The notes below the pieces were generated by a model. The model saw only the letters and a list, made by a program, of their open reading frames with translations, searched no databases and had not been told where the DNA came from. Below are positions 30,218-40,447 of a stretch of 64,000 nucleotides of DNA, piece by piece. The stretch is from Nitrobacter sp035546855 (GTDB taxonomy: Bacteria > Pseudomonadota > Alphaproteobacteria > Rhizobiales > Xanthobacteraceae): assembly GCA_035546855.1 (NCBI GenBank), contig DASZVY010000050.1, positions 45,613-109,612 of the forward strand, read 5' to 3'. Positions within the stretch are counted from its first letter, which is position 1; each line of letters starts with the position of its first letter. Made by a program: the position numbers and the translations under genes.

Positions 30218-32812
30218 ATGACATTGGCCCTCAAGTCCGTCCGCCGGCGACGAATCCCCGGCCTGCCGTTGCGGTTCGCGTTGCGCGAACTGCGCAGCGG
30301 CCTGCGCGGCTTTTATGTCTTTGTGGCCTGCATCGCGCTCGGCGTCATGGCGATTGCCGGCGTCGGCTCGGTCGCGGCGAGTCTCAGCGATGGTCTCGCG
30401 CATGAGGGACGCACGCTGCTCGGTGGCGATGTTTCCTTCTCGTTGATTCAGCGCGAAGCGAAGGCCGACGAGATTGCATTCCTGCGTGAGCACGGCAGCC
30501 TGTCGGTGGCGGCGACGCTGCGGACGATGGCACGGGCGTCCGATGGCCGACTGGCGCTGGTCGAACTGAAGGCCGTGGACGACGCCTATCCGATGCTCGG
30601 TGCGGCAACGCTCGATCCCGCCATGCCGATGCGCGATTTGCTCGCGAAGCATGATGGCGCATCCGGCGACGTCTATGGCGCGGCGGCCGATCCGACGCTG
30701 CTGGCGCGACTCGACCTCAAGGTTGGTGATCGCGTCACCGTTGGCGGCGCCACGTTTGAAATCCGCAGCGCGATTGCCGCTGAACCCGACAAGCTTGCAG
30801 GCGGGCTTGGCTTCGGTCCGCGCTTTCTCGTCAGCATCGACGGGCTGCGGGCGACAAAGCTGTTGCAGCCGGGCAGCCTTGTGCGCTGGATTTACCGTGT
30901 CAAATTGCCTGATGGCGCGACCAACGATCGCGCGCCGGCGGCGCTCGTCGATGCCGCGCGAGCGACGCTGCCGCAGGCCGGCTGGGAGATCAGGTCCCGC
31001 GACAACGCCTCGCCGCAGCTTGCACGCACCATCACGCGCTTCACGCAATTCCTTACGCTCGTCGGGCTTGCGGCCTTGCTGGTCGGCGGCGTCGGCGTCG
31101 CCAACGCGGTGAGAAGTCACATCGATCGGCGGCGCGATGTCATCGCCGCGTTCAAGGCATTGGGCGCAACCGGCCGGGACGTCTTTGCGATCTATCTCAC
31201 GCAGGTGATGCTGCTTGCGATGGCCGGTGCATTGATCGGCGCGGTCATCGGCGCGGCGTTGCCGTTCGCTATCGTCGGTGCATTCGGCCATCTGTTGCCG
31301 CTGCCGGTGGTGCCGGCGCTGCATCCCGGCAGTCTCGCGCTGTCGGTCGTATATGGTCTTCTCACCGCGCTGGCGTTCGGAATGTGGCCGCTCGGGCGCG
31401 TGCACGACGTGCCGGTGGCGGCGCTGTTCCGCGAGGCCGTGACCTCGGAGTGGCGTCGGCCGCCCCTGCGTTATCTGGTCTGGATGGCGGTCGTTGTGGC
31501 GGTGCTGATCGCCATTGCGATCGGACTTGCCTATGACAAGCGCGTGGCGGCGGTGTTCGTGGTGGCGTCCGCGCTGGTGTTCGCGCTGTTGCGCGCGGTC
31601 GCCGCCGGCATGATGGCGGTGGCGCGGCGGTTGCCGCGTCCGCGGGCGACCATGCTGCGGCTCGCGATCGCCAACATCCATCGGCCCGGCGCGTTGACGC
31701 CGTCGGTGGTGCTCTCGCTGGGCCTCGGCCTCGCCGTGCTGGTCACGATCACGCAGATCGACGGCAATTTGCGGCGGCAGTTCATGGCGGCGCTGCCGGC
31801 GCACGCGCCCTCGTTCTATTTCATCGATATTCCCTCGTCGGTCTCCGGCCGCTTCACCGCCTTTCTCAAGGAGACGGTGCCGCATGGCACTGTGGAGGAT
31901 GTCCCGATGCTGCGCGGGCGCATTGTTGCGGCTCGCGGCGTCAAGGCTGAAGACCTCAAGCCTTCCCAGGACGCGGAATGGGTGCTGCAGAGCGACCGTG
32001 GGCTGACCTACACCGGCGAGGTTCCGAAGGGGTCGCGAGTGGTCGAAGGTCACTGGTGGCCGGCCGATTACAACGGACCGCCGCTGGTGTCGTTCGAGAA
32101 GAAGCTCGCCGACGGCCTCGGCCTGAAGGTCGGCGACACCGTAGTCGTCAACGTGCTCGGCCGCGACATCACCGCCACCATCAGCAACATGCGATCGGTG
32201 GATTGGCAGAGCCTTGGCATCAATTTCGTGTTGGTGTTCTCGCCCAATGCCTTCCGTGGCGCGCCGCACACTCATATTGCGACCCTTACCGAACCGCATG
32301 ACCGCGCTGGCGGCGGTGCCGTCAAGGATGCCGCTGTGGTCAAGGCCGTCGCCGACGCGTTTCCGATGGTGACCACCGTGCGGGTTCGCGAGGCGCTGGA
32401 AACGGTCGGAACCGTGGTGACGAATCTGGTGCTGGCGATCCGGGGCGCCAGCGCTGTTACATTGATCTCGGCGATCCTGGTTCTCGGCGGTGCGCTCGCC
32501 GCCGGCCATCGCCACCGGGTCTATGATGCCGTCATCCTTAAGACGTTGGGCGCGACGCGGCTGCGGCTGCTCGGCGCCTACGCGCTCGAATATCTGATGA
32601 TAGGTGCCGCCACGGCGATGTTCGGGGTCGCGGCGGGCTCGGTCGCGGCATGGCTGATCGTGACGCGGCTGATGACGCTGAGCTTCGTCTGGCAGGCCGG
32701 CAGTGCGGCCGTCGTGGTGGTCGTTGCGCTCGCCGTCACCGTGATGCTCGGGCTGGCCGGAACGCTGCTCGCGCTGAACCAGAAGCCGGCGGCCGTGTTG
32801 CGGAATTTATGA
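30218..32812 (+). CDS. FtsX-like ABC permease (YbbP-type)
   Basis: The 864-residue membrane protein has an N-terminal helix (YVFVACIALGVMAIAGVGS), a large periplasmic domain, a first FtsX block of helices (about 270-420), further helices near 430-490, a second periplasmic domain, and a C-terminal FtsX block (ASAVTLISAILVLGGALAAGHRHRVYDAVILKTLGATR). This double FtsX arrangement matches YbbP. A role in moving lipids or lipoproteins, or in handling the arylesterase's substrate, is inference only. Confidence 0.92.
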   Translation: MTLALKSVRRRRIPGLPLRFALRELRSGLRGFYVFVACIALGVMAIAGVGSVAASLSDGLAHEGRTLLGGDVSFSLIQREAKADEIAFLREHGSLSVAATLRTMARASDGRLALVELKAVDDAYPMLGAATLDPAMPMRDLLAKHDGASGDVYGAAADPTLLARLDLKVGDRVTVGGATFEIRSAIAAEPDKLAGGLGFGPRFLVSIDGLRATKLLQPGSLVRWIYRVKLPDGATNDRAPAALVDAARATLPQAGWEIRSRDNASPQLARTITRFTQFLTLVGLAALLVGGVGVANAVRSHIDRRRDVIAAFKALGATGRDVFAIYLTQVMLLAMAGALIGAVIGAALPFAIVGAFGHLLPLPVVPALHPGSLALSVVYGLLTALAFGMWPLGRVHDVPVAALFREAVTSEWRRPPLRYLVWMAVVVAVLIAIAIGLAYDKRVAAVFVVASALVFALLRAVAAGMMAVARRLPRPRATMLRLAIANIHRPGALTPSVVLSLGLGLAVLVTITQIDGNLRRQFMAALPAHAPSFYFIDIPSSVSGRFTAFLKETVPHGTVEDVPMLRGRIVAARGVKAEDLKPSQDAEWVLQSDRGLTYTGEVPKGSRVVEGHWWPADYNGPPLVSFEKKLADGLGLKVGDTVVVNVLGRDITATISNMRSVDWQSLGINFVLVFSPNAFRGAPHTHIATLTEPHDRAGGGAVKDAAVVKAVADAFPMVTTVRVREALETVGTVVTNLVLAIRGASAVTLISAILVLGGALAAGHRHRVYDAVILKTLGATRLRLLGAYALEYLMIGAATAMFGVAAGSVAAWLIVTRLMTLSFVWQAGSAAVVVVVALAVTVMLGLAGTLLALNQKPAAVLRNL

Positions 32813-33091
32813 CAATTTGTGGCACCGGGCGATAGAGCCCGTGAAGCGAGCCGCCCATCTGCGGATTCCGCCGTGGATTGGGGCGTTTTGGCGCATGCCG
32901 GATGGTGCAGAGCGACATTCAGCCGCGCATCAAAGCTTGCACCGGCTATGGTAATTTCCCACATACAGCCAGGGTCAGACATCCGGCCTGATGACGGAAA
33001 ATTAATGTCAGCGGACGGATGTATCTGAGATAGATTTCGCACTGGCAGCGCCCCCCTCGGAGCGCGCCAGACAACCAACGGGAATTCGACC

Positions 33092-33883
33092 ATGTCGGAC
33101 TTTGACCGTAACTACGCCTCTCCGTTCGGCCGGGCCGCCGGGCGCGTCGATAGCGCGACCGTCGATGCGGGCCTGCGGGCCTACATGCTCAAGATCTACA
33201 ACTACATGGCGATCGGCCTCGCCATCACCGGCCTCGCCGCACTCGGCGTCTACATGGCCGCCGTCACCGGCGACGCCTCGGGCGCCGCGGCGCGCATCGG
33301 CAACGCTTACCTGACGCCGTTCGGCTACGCGATGTTCGTGAGCCCCTTGAAGTGGGTGTTCATCCTCGCGCCGCTGGTGATGGTGTTTGCCATCTCCGCC
33401 GGCATCAACCGCCTCAAGCCGGCCACCGCCCAGATGCTGTTCTGGGTGTTCTCCGCGCTGATGGGCGTGTCGCTGTCGTCGATCTTCCTCGTCTACACCC
33501 ACACCTCGATCGTGCGGGTGTTCTTCATCACCGCGGCCTCGTTCGGTGCGCTGAGCCTGTACGGCTACACCACCAAGCGTGACATGACGGGCATGGGCTC
33601 GTTCCTGTTCATGGGCCTGATCGGCATCATCATCGCGAGCCTCGTGAACCTGTTCATCGCGAGTTCGGCGCTGCAGTTCGTGGTGTCGGTGGTCGGCGTG
33701 CTGGTGTTCGCAGGGTTGACCGCCTGGGATACCCAGCGACTGAAGAACGACTACATCTACGGTTACGCCTCGCAAGGCGGCGACATCGCCGAACGCGCGG
33801 CGATCACCGGCGCGCTGTCGCTCTACCTGAACTTCATCAACCTGTTCACACTGCTGCTGCAGTTGCTCGGACAGCGCGACTAA
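33092..33883 (+). CDS. Bax inhibitor-1 / YccA family membrane protein
   Basis: The 263-residue protein has seven membrane helices and the family's C-terminal signatures (VFAGLTAWDTQRLKNDY, GALSLYLNFINLFTLLLQLLG). Bacterial members interact with FtsH or form pH-dependent leak channels; the exact role here is unknown. The gene stands alone with a strong terminator 24 bp after its stop. Confidence 0.93.
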   Translation: MSDFDRNYASPFGRAAGRVDSATVDAGLRAYMLKIYNYMAIGLAITGLAALGVYMAAVTGDASGAAARIGNAYLTPFGYAMFVSPLKWVFILAPLVMVFAISAGINRLKPATAQMLFWVFSALMGVSLSSIFLVYTHTSIVRVFFITAASFGALSLYGYTTKRDMTGMGSFLFMGLIGIIIASLVNLFIASSALQFVVSVVGVLVFAGLTAWDTQRLKNDYIYGYASQGGDIAERAAITGALSLYLNFINLFTLLLQLLGQRD

Positions 33884-33905
33884 TCCTTACCGGATTGCTG
33901 AATCG

Positions 33906-33933
33906 AAGCCCCGGCCCAAAGCCGGGGCTTTTT
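33906..33933 (+). terminator. Rho-independent terminator after the Bax inhibitor-1 gene
   Basis: A ten-bp stem (aagccccggc / gccggggctt), a five-base loop and a trailing T-run follow the stop codon. Confidence 0.88.
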
Positions 33934-33962
33934 ATTTGGCGTCGGTGTCCCTTCCTCATTTG

Positions 33963-33988
33963 GTCGTCCCCGCAAACGGGGGGACGAC
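33963..33988. repeat. Short hairpin repeat 'gtcgtccccgc...ggggacgac'
   Basis: The arms gtcgtcccc and ggggacgac flank a short loop in the gap before the acetyltransferase gene. It appears to be another small intergenic palindrome of the type common in these genomes. Confidence 0.5.
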
Positions 33989-34071
33989 GCTGTGAGCGAT
34001 GACGAGCGGTGCGATTCACGGCGCGCAAATTCGTCTTTTCATCGCCGCGACCCGACTCTACACTTTTAATC

Positions 34072-34608
34072 ATGTCCGACGTCCTGATCCGGCCCGCCAC
34101 CGAAGCCGACCTTCCCGCCATCACCGGTATCTACGATCACGCGGTGCGCACCGGCACTGCGACGTTCGAGCTGATCCCGCCGGATCTCGCCGAGATGACG
34201 CGGCGCTTTGGCGCGCTGCGCGACGGCGGCTTCCCCTATCTGGCCGCCGAACTGAGCGGCGGCGTGGTGGGGTATGCCTATGCCGGTCCTTACCGGCCGC
34301 GGCCGGCCTATCGCTTCACCGTGGAGAATTCGATCTATCTCGATCCGGCCGCGCATCGCCGCGGCATCGGGATGCAGTTGCTCCGCCGCCTGATCGCCGA
34401 ATGCGAGGCGCGGGGCCACCGGCAGATGATCGCCGTGATCGGCGATTCCGCCAATGCCGGGTCGATCGGTCTGCACACCCGGGCCGGCTTTCAGATGATC
34501 GGCACCCATCCGTCGGTCGGGCTGAAATTCGGGCGCTGGCTCGACACGGTCATGATGCAGCTCGCGCTCGGCGAGGGTGACACGACGATTCCTTCCGGCA
34601 ACACCTAG
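34072..34608 (+). CDS. GNAT family N-acetyltransferase (phosphinothricin acetyltransferase-like)
   Basis: This 178-residue protein contains IRPATEADLPAITGIYDHAV, the beta4 VENSIYLDPAAHRRGIGMQLL acetyl-CoA site (RxxGxG), and GSIGLHTRAGFQMIGTHPSVGLKFGRW, characteristic of the Pat/MddA group acting on phosphinothricin or methionine derivatives. Substrate is inferred from family. The ATG at 34072 starts at the conserved MSDVLIRPAT; a start at 34009 lacks homology. Confidence 0.9.
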   Translation: MSDVLIRPATEADLPAITGIYDHAVRTGTATFELIPPDLAEMTRRFGALRDGGFPYLAAELSGGVVGYAYAGPYRPRPAYRFTVENSIYLDPAAHRRGIGMQLLRRLIAECEARGHRQMIAVIGDSANAGSIGLHTRAGFQMIGTHPSVGLKFGRWLDTVMMQLALGEGDTTIPSGNT

Positions 34609-34840
34609 CAGGCCGTTAAAATCTGTCCGGTTCGGCTTCCTGCCTTCTCCTTACGTCCCGGGCGCGACGCGGCGTGTAACGCTGCATCGCAGACCCGGGA
34701 TCGTCTCAAACTCTGTCGTTGGAACGGCCCCGGCTCTGCGGAGCGGCATTTCATGCCGCGCCGCGTCCGGGGCACGAGTGCCGCTTGCGCACTCGCACCC
34801 GCGCGCCGATAGTGTGCGCCAGATAAGAGGGAGAAACGGC

Positions 34841-35683
34841 ATGGGACGGCTCGACGGCAAGGTGGCTGTGATCACCGGCGCGACCAGCGGCATCGGTTTG
34901 CGGACCGCGGAAATCTTCGTCGATGAGGGCGCCAGGGTGGTGATCGCGGGGCGCCGCGCGGCCGAAGGCGAGGCGCTGGCGAAAAAACTCGGCGCTGCCT
35001 GCATCTTCCTCAAGACCGATGTGACCCGGGAAGACCAGATGCGCGCGCTGATCGGCACCGCCATTGACAAGTTCGGCCGGCTCGACTGCATCTTCAACAA
35101 TGCCGGCGGCCCGGCGCAGACCGGCGGCATCGAGGGTCTCGAGGTCGATCGTTTCGATCAGGCGATGGCGACGCTGGTGCGCAGCGTCATGCTCGGCATG
35201 AAGCACGCCGCGCCGGTCATGAAGCGGCAGGGCTCCGGCAGCATCATCAACAACGGCAGCATCGCCGGCCATCTCGGCGGCTATTCGACCTCGCTGGTCT
35301 ACGGCGCCGCGAAAGCGGCGGTCATCCATCTCACCAAATGCGTGGCGATGGAGCTTGGCGAGTCCGGCGTGCGCGTCAACAGCATCTCGCCCGGCGCGAT
35401 CGCCACCGGCATTTTCGCCAAGGCGCTCGGCGTCGAGACCGGCGCGGCGGACCAGAAGGCGGCTGCGATGCGTGAGGTGTTCAAGACGGCGCAGCCGATC
35501 CCGCGCGCGGGGATCCCTGACGACATCGCGCACGCCGCCGTGTTTCTCGCCAGCGACCAGGCGTCGTTCATCAACGGCAGCGATCTCGTGATTGACGGCG
35601 GCGTCATCGGCGGCCGCAACTGGACTCAGCAGCAGCAGGGCTACGTGCAATTGCGCAGGATGTTCGGCCAGACCGTAGACTGA
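34841..35683 (+). CDS. SDR family oxidoreductase
   Basis: The 280-residue classical short-chain dehydrogenase has TGATSGIGLRTAE, FNNAGGPAQ, a Ser region IINNGSIAGHLGG, Tyr-x-x-x-Lys in YGAAKAA, and a C-terminal extension that ends GQTVD. AAGAGGGAG lies just upstream of the ATG. The substrate is unknown. It is convergent with the flavin oxidoreductase gene 68 bp away. Confidence 0.9.
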   Translation: MGRLDGKVAVITGATSGIGLRTAEIFVDEGARVVIAGRRAAEGEALAKKLGAACIFLKTDVTREDQMRALIGTAIDKFGRLDCIFNNAGGPAQTGGIEGLEVDRFDQAMATLVRSVMLGMKHAAPVMKRQGSGSIINNGSIAGHLGGYSTSLVYGAAKAAVIHLTKCVAMELGESGVRVNSISPGAIATGIFAKALGVETGAADQKAAAMREVFKTAQPIPRAGIPDDIAHAAVFLASDQASFINGSDLVIDGGVIGGRNWTQQQQGYVQLRRMFGQTVD

Positions 35684-35751
35684 GCCATGGACCGACGCGA
35701 GCCGCTTCGCTTTGGGCGCGGCGGCGCTTGGAGGAGGGTTCCAACGGCTCC

Positions 35752-36990
35752 CTACGCCTTCTTCTTCGCGGCCGCCGCCAGATCCGGCGCGTTGACGGTC
35801 GGGATCGCGACGCGGCCGGGGCCAGTGTTCTTCAGTGCCTCGGCGGCCTTGTCGTTCGACATGATCTTGGCCATCACGGCCTGACCAGCGCGCTCGAAGA
35901 TGTCGCGGTTGTGCACCACCCACTCGCGCGACTCGCGCAGCGGCGTGATGAGGCCCTGCACTTCCGGAATCACGTAGCGTGCCACCATGTCCCAACTCCG
36001 GCGTGTGTTCTCCGGATTGGCCCAGTCGTGCACGAAGCCGACAATGGTACCGACGCCGCCGGACACCCTCACGATGTCGCGGATTTTCGCGACGAGATCG
36101 TCGGGCGTTCCGATCACGGCCGCGGCGTTGTCGACCCACGCGGTCTTCTCCACCGCCTCGTCCGGATTGGCGAAGGCCGCAACGCCCGGCCGCTGCAACG
36201 TGCCGACGGTGTACTCGTTGTGCCAGCGCATCAGGCCGTTGCGTGCCTCGAGCCGGGCCTGTTCGCGGGTCTCGGCGATGTGCCACGACAGCAGCACGCG
36301 CCAGTTGGCGCGATCGACAGTGGTGCCGTGCTTTTTCGCGGAATCTTCGGCGAATTCCCATTGCTGCGGCAGCGCCATCAATCCCTGCGTCGACATCGAG
36401 CCGAGCGAGATGATGCCGATGCCGTATTTGCCGGCCAGCGTCATGCCCGACGGCGAAATCTGTGACGCGACCACGAACGGCATGTCCTCCTGCAGCGGGC
36501 GGATCTGCAACTTGGCGTCGTTCATCACGAACCAGTCGCTCTTCGCGCTGACGCGCTCGCCATTGAACAGGCGGCGGATAATGCCGATGGCTTCGTCCTG
36601 GCGATCGCGCTGGGTCATCGGATCGATGCCAAGCGTATGCGCGTCCGACGCCAGCGCGCCGGGGCCGGAGCCGAAGATGGCGCGGCCGCCGGTCATGTGA
36701 TCGAGCTGCACCATGCGCTGCGCGACGTTGAAGGGGTGATGGTATGGCAGCGAGATCACGCCGGTGCCGAGTTTAATACGCTTGGTGCGCTCGCCGGCCG
36801 CCGCCAGGAACATCTCGGGCGAGGCGATCATTTCCCAGCCCGACGAATGGTGCTCGCCGCACCAGAACTCGTCGAAGCCGAGGCCGTCGATCTGTTCGAC
36901 GAAGTCCAGGTCGCGGCGGAATTGCAGCATCGGATGCTCGCCGACCGGGTGATGCGGGGCGAGAAAGGCTCCGAACTTCAGGCGCGCCAT
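35752..36990 (-). CDS. LLM class flavin-dependent oxidoreductase
   Basis: This 412-residue bacterial luciferase-like protein begins MARLKFGAFLAPHHPVGE and carries LGFDEFWCGEHHSSGWE, KLGTGVISLPYHHPFNVAQRM and GRAIFGSGPGAL. It most resembles limonene-monooxygenase-type members that use reduced FMN and oxygen. The substrate cannot be inferred. The start at 36990 is the conserved N-terminus. Confidence 0.9.
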   Translation of the reverse strand: MARLKFGAFLAPHHPVGEHPMLQFRRDLDFVEQIDGLGFDEFWCGEHHSSGWEMIASPEMFLAAAGERTKRIKLGTGVISLPYHHPFNVAQRMVQLDHMTGGRAIFGSGPGALASDAHTLGIDPMTQRDRQDEAIGIIRRLFNGERVSAKSDWFVMNDAKLQIRPLQEDMPFVVASQISPSGMTLAGKYGIGIISLGSMSTQGLMALPQQWEFAEDSAKKHGTTVDRANWRVLLSWHIAETREQARLEARNGLMRWHNEYTVGTLQRPGVAAFANPDEAVEKTAWVDNAAAVIGTPDDLVAKIRDIVRVSGGVGTIVGFVHDWANPENTRRSWDMVARYVIPEVQGLITPLRESREWVVHNRDIFERAGQAVMAKIMSNDKAAEALKNTGPGRVAIPTVNAPDLAAAAKKKA

Positions 36991-37260
36991 GGGGTTTTCT
37001 CCGGCTCGTTGCTTCTTGTGGGTATCGCGTGACCCTATGTGCGGGCGCGGTGCAAGGCAATGGAGAAAGGCCGCATCGCAGCCTTGCATCATGCCGTCAG
37101 ACGGAAAGCCTGCGTCACGGCTTTCATGACATCGTTGTAATCTCCGGCAGGAGTCTCTGTTGCGACGCGCCGCCGCAGCGCCCGGCCTTGCGCGCGCCCG
37201 GCCGCTATTCCCATCTCATGAGTGCGTCGTCCGGCCTTCGGACGGCGGCTGGAGGAGACG

Positions 37261-38199
37261 ATGAGCTATTTCCGCACCGCGATCCTTCTCGCCGGCCTGA
37301 CCGGCCTGTTCATGGGCGTGGGCTATCTGATCGGCGGCGCGGGCGGCGCCATGATCGCGCTGCTTGTGGCAGCGGCGACCAACCTGTTCGCGTACTGGAA
37401 TTCCGATCGCATGGTGCTATCGATGTATGGCGCGCACGAGGTCGATGCGCGCACGGCGCCGGATCTGCATCGTCTGGTGGCGGAGTTGGCCGGACGCGCG
37501 GGCCTGCCGATGCCGCGGGTGTTCCTGATGGACAATCCGCAGCCGAACGCGTTTGCCACCGGCCGCAATCCGCAGAATGCCGCTGTGGCGGTGACGACCG
37601 GGCTTGTGCAGTCGTTGCGCCGCGAGGAGCTGGCGGGCGTGATCGCGCACGAACTCGCGCACATCAAGCATCACGATACGCTCTTGATGACCGTCACCGC
37701 GACGATCGCCGGCGCGATCTCGATGCTGGCGCAGTTCGGCATGTTCTTCGGCGGCAACCGCAACAACAACGGTACCGGTATCGTGGGCTCGCTGGCGATG
37801 ATGATCCTCGCGCCGCTTGGCGCCATGCTGGTGCAGATGGCAATCAGCCGGACCCGCGAATACGCTGCCGACGAGACGGGCGCGCGGATCTGCGGTCAGC
37901 CGATGTGGCTCGCCTCCGCGCTGGCCAAGATCGACAGCGCCGCGCATCGGGTGCCGAACATGGACGCCGAGCGCGCGCCCGCCACCGCGCACATGTTCAT
38001 CATCAACCCGCTGTCGGGGCAGGGCATGGACAACCTGTTCGCCACCCATCCCTCGACCGAGAACCGCATCGCGGCGTTGCAGCAGCTCGCGGGACAGTCG
38101 GGCGGCTTTGCGCCGATGTCCACGCCGTCGGCGGTGTCTGGTCCGGCGCCGCATGGGCCATGGAATCGTCCGCAGGCGCGCCGCGGGCCGTGGGGCTGA
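37261..38199 (+). CDS. htpX: Zinc metalloprotease HtpX
   Basis: The 312-residue membrane protease has two N-terminal helices, HELAH at 130-134, two more helices (TVTATIAGAISMLAQFGMFF, IVGSLAMMILAPLGAMLVQMA), and the downstream glutamate ligand in EYAADETGARI. It degrades misfolded membrane proteins together with FtsH. A Pro/Ala/Arg-rich C-terminal tail follows FATHPSTENRIAAL. Start chosen at the ATG after GGAGGAG. Confidence 0.96.
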   Translation: MSYFRTAILLAGLTGLFMGVGYLIGGAGGAMIALLVAAATNLFAYWNSDRMVLSMYGAHEVDARTAPDLHRLVAELAGRAGLPMPRVFLMDNPQPNAFATGRNPQNAAVAVTTGLVQSLRREELAGVIAHELAHIKHHDTLLMTVTATIAGAISMLAQFGMFFGGNRNNNGTGIVGSLAMMILAPLGAMLVQMAISRTREYAADETGARICGQPMWLASALAKIDSAAHRVPNMDAERAPATAHMFIINPLSGQGMDNLFATHPSTENRIAALQQLAGQSGGFAPMSTPSAVSGPAPHGPWNRPQARRGPWG

Positions 38200-38373
38200 A
38201 GCTGCAGTATAGACCCAGCGTGCTCCCTCCCCCTGAAAGGGGGAGGCAAGACCACCACACGGCATTGCGATAGCCTCGCCATTACTTCCGACGTAATCGA
38301 CGCGATGACGGTCAACTGACATGTGTGGACGCGTGACCTGCGACGGTGTCGCGGGCGAACCGGAAGCTGCCAC

Positions 38374-39777
38374 ATGCATCAGACCATCGGAGTTCGAGGC
38401 GCGACGACGCACCGCTGGTGGGTGCTGATAATCGTGGTCGCCGCGCAGTTCATGTTCGGCGTCGATGCGTTCGTCGTGAACGTCGCCATTCCTACCATCG
38501 CCGCCGAATTGCACGCCGGAGCCGCCGAGATTGAGGCGGTGATCGCCATCTATCTCATCGCCTACGCGACGCTGGTGATTACCGGCGGACGTCTCGGCGA
38601 TATCCATGGCACGCGCAATGTGTTCCTGGCCGGCGTGCTCGGCTTCTCGGTGACATCGTTGTGGTGCGGGCTGGCGCAATCCGGCACCGAGCTGATCGTG
38701 GCGCGGCTGGCGCAGGGTGCGACCGCGGCGCTGATGGTGCCGCAGGTGCTTGCCACCATCCACGTGCTGTTTCCCGACGAGGCGCGCAGCCGTGCGTTTG
38801 CGGTCTACGGGGTCGTGCTCGGGCTTGCGGGCGCTGCGGGTTTCCTGCTCGGGGGGCTGCTGGTCACGCTTGATCTCGCCGGCCTCGGCTGGCGCACCGT
38901 GTTCTTCGTCAACGTGCCGGTCGGGGCCGTGATTGTCGCGGCGGCATGGTGGCTGATGCCGCAGGCGCCACGACGCAGCGGAATGCAGCTTGATATTCCC
39001 GGCGCGGTGGTTCTGTTCATCGGGCTTCTCGCCCTGATCGGGCCGCTGCTGTTCGGGCACGATGTCGCGTGGTCTGCGGCGGTCTGGCTGACGATGGGAA
39101 TAGGTATCGCTGTCATTGCCGGATTCGTGCGGCTGGAGCGCGCGGTTGCAGCGAAGGGCGGGATGCCGCTGGTCGATCTCGCGCTGCTGTCCGACCGGGC
39201 GTTTCTGCGCGGGCTCTGCGCGGTATTCGCATTCTTCTTCGCCAACCTGTCGTTCTATCTGGTGATGACGCTGTTCATACAGACCACGCTACAGGTCGCG
39301 CCGTTGCAGGCCGGACTGGTGTTTGTGCCGCTGGCGCTGGCCTTTGTGGTGGCGTCACGACACAGCGGCGCCCGCGCGCGGCATCGTGGCACGTGGGTGC
39401 TGATCGAGGGTTGCGCGATCCAGATCGTCGGCCTTGCTGCGATCGCGCTGACCGCGATTGCTGTCGCACAGCCGCCGGTCGGGCTGCTCGCGCTGGTGAT
39501 GATTGTGTTCGGCTATGGGCAGGGGCTGGTGATGGCGCCGCTGTCGAGCGTGGTGCTGTCCACGGTGCGGGCAACCAGCGCGGGCGCGGGTTCGGGCCTC
39601 TACGGCACCGCCACGCAAGTGGCCAACGCCGCCGGTGTCGCCGCCATCGGCGCGGTGTTCTTCGCGGTCCAGGTCGCGCATTCGTCCTGCGTGGCATTGC
39701 TGGTCGTGCTCGGCCTGTTCGCGCTCTCGATCCTCACCTGCGCGGCGCTGCTGTTGCGGATGCGTCAAACCGCCTGA
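38374..39777 (+). CDS. MFS transporter, DHA2 (EmrB/QacA-like) family
   Basis: The 467-residue protein has about 14 hydrophobic helices. Motif A-like TGGRLGDIHGTRN and motif C-like GLAGAAGFLLGGLLV indicate a proton-driven drug/H+ antiporter of the DHA2 group. No adaptor or regulator gene is adjacent. The ATG at 38374 is chosen because the preceding residues are polar and unconserved. Confidence 0.88.
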   Translation: MHQTIGVRGATTHRWWVLIIVVAAQFMFGVDAFVVNVAIPTIAAELHAGAAEIEAVIAIYLIAYATLVITGGRLGDIHGTRNVFLAGVLGFSVTSLWCGLAQSGTELIVARLAQGATAALMVPQVLATIHVLFPDEARSRAFAVYGVVLGLAGAAGFLLGGLLVTLDLAGLGWRTVFFVNVPVGAVIVAAAWWLMPQAPRRSGMQLDIPGAVVLFIGLLALIGPLLFGHDVAWSAAVWLTMGIGIAVIAGFVRLERAVAAKGGMPLVDLALLSDRAFLRGLCAVFAFFFANLSFYLVMTLFIQTTLQVAPLQAGLVFVPLALAFVVASRHSGARARHRGTWVLIEGCAIQIVGLAAIALTAIAVAQPPVGLLALVMIVFGYGQGLVMAPLSSVVLSTVRATSAGAGSGLYGTATQVANAAGVAAIGAVFFAVQVAHSSCVALLVVLGLFALSILTCAALLLRMRQTA

Positions 39778-39790
39778 GCCATGCCGGAGG

Positions 39791-40447
39791 TCAGGCGTCG
39801 CGCGGCTTGAGGCCCTTGCTTTCCATTCGCCAGATCAGGAGATCGATGCGGTCCTGACCGAAGAAAGGCTCCCCCTCGAACACGAAGGTCGGCACGCCCC
39901 AGTGGCCGCAGGCGGCATGATCGTGTTCGTTGTCGGCGATGATGCGCTCGTAGCGGTCCGGGTCGGCAACAATCGCGGCGTCGAGTGCGGCGAGGTCGAA
40001 GCCAGCGTTGGCCGCGGCGCGAGCCAGATGATCGCCTTCGTTCCAGCCTTTGACGCTGCCGTCCCACAACACCGGCGCGATGGCCTGCGTAAAGGCGAGC
40101 GAGCGGCCTTCGATCTGGGCCGCCGCGCAGAGCCGGGTCAGGCGATGGATGTAGGGCTGCTCGGCGGCGACCTCGAGCGTCGTCATGTCCTGCACGATCG
40201 GATCGGGCCGTGGGAAGCGTAACGGGATGCCCTCGCGCTGCGCTACCCGGCGGCTGTCGAGCACGACATATTTGGCGAATTGCGGATTGGCGCGCTTGAA
40301 AAAGCCCGGCACCCGCACCGCCAGCGGATAGATCGGCCGCAAGGTGACGCCGACATCATAGCGTTCGGTCATCTGCCGCGTTCCGGTCAGGGCGAGGTAG
40401 CTGTAGGGACTGCGAAATGAAAAGAACAGATCGACGGAAAAAGACAT
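39791..40447 (-). CDS. DsbA-family 2-hydroxychromene-2-carboxylate isomerase-like protein
   Basis: This 218-residue kappa-GST-fold protein begins MSFSVDLFFSFRSPYSYLAL with the glutathione-activating Ser13, and includes NAGFD and WGVPTFVFEGEPFFGQDRIDLL near the C-terminus. HCCA isomerases act in naphthalene-type ring degradation, but many homologues have other glutathione-linked roles. No aromatic degradation genes adjoin it. Confidence 0.9.
   Translation of the reverse strand: MSFSVDLFFSFRSPYSYLALTGTRQMTERYDVGVTLRPIYPLAVRVPGFFKRANPQFAKYVVLDSRRVAQREGIPLRFPRPDPIVQDMTTLEVAAEQPYIHRLTRLCAAAQIEGRSLAFTQAIAPVLWDGSVKGWNEGDHLARAAANAGFDLAALDAAIVADPDRYERIIADNEHDHAACGHWGVPTFVFEGEPFFGQDRIDLLIWRMESKGLKPRDA

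Noticed and set aside
30107..32515. An 802-residue minus-strand open frame opposite the FtsX-like permease
   Set aside because: Antisense shadow rich in Arg, His and Gln; the permease frame has clear helices and FtsX blocks.
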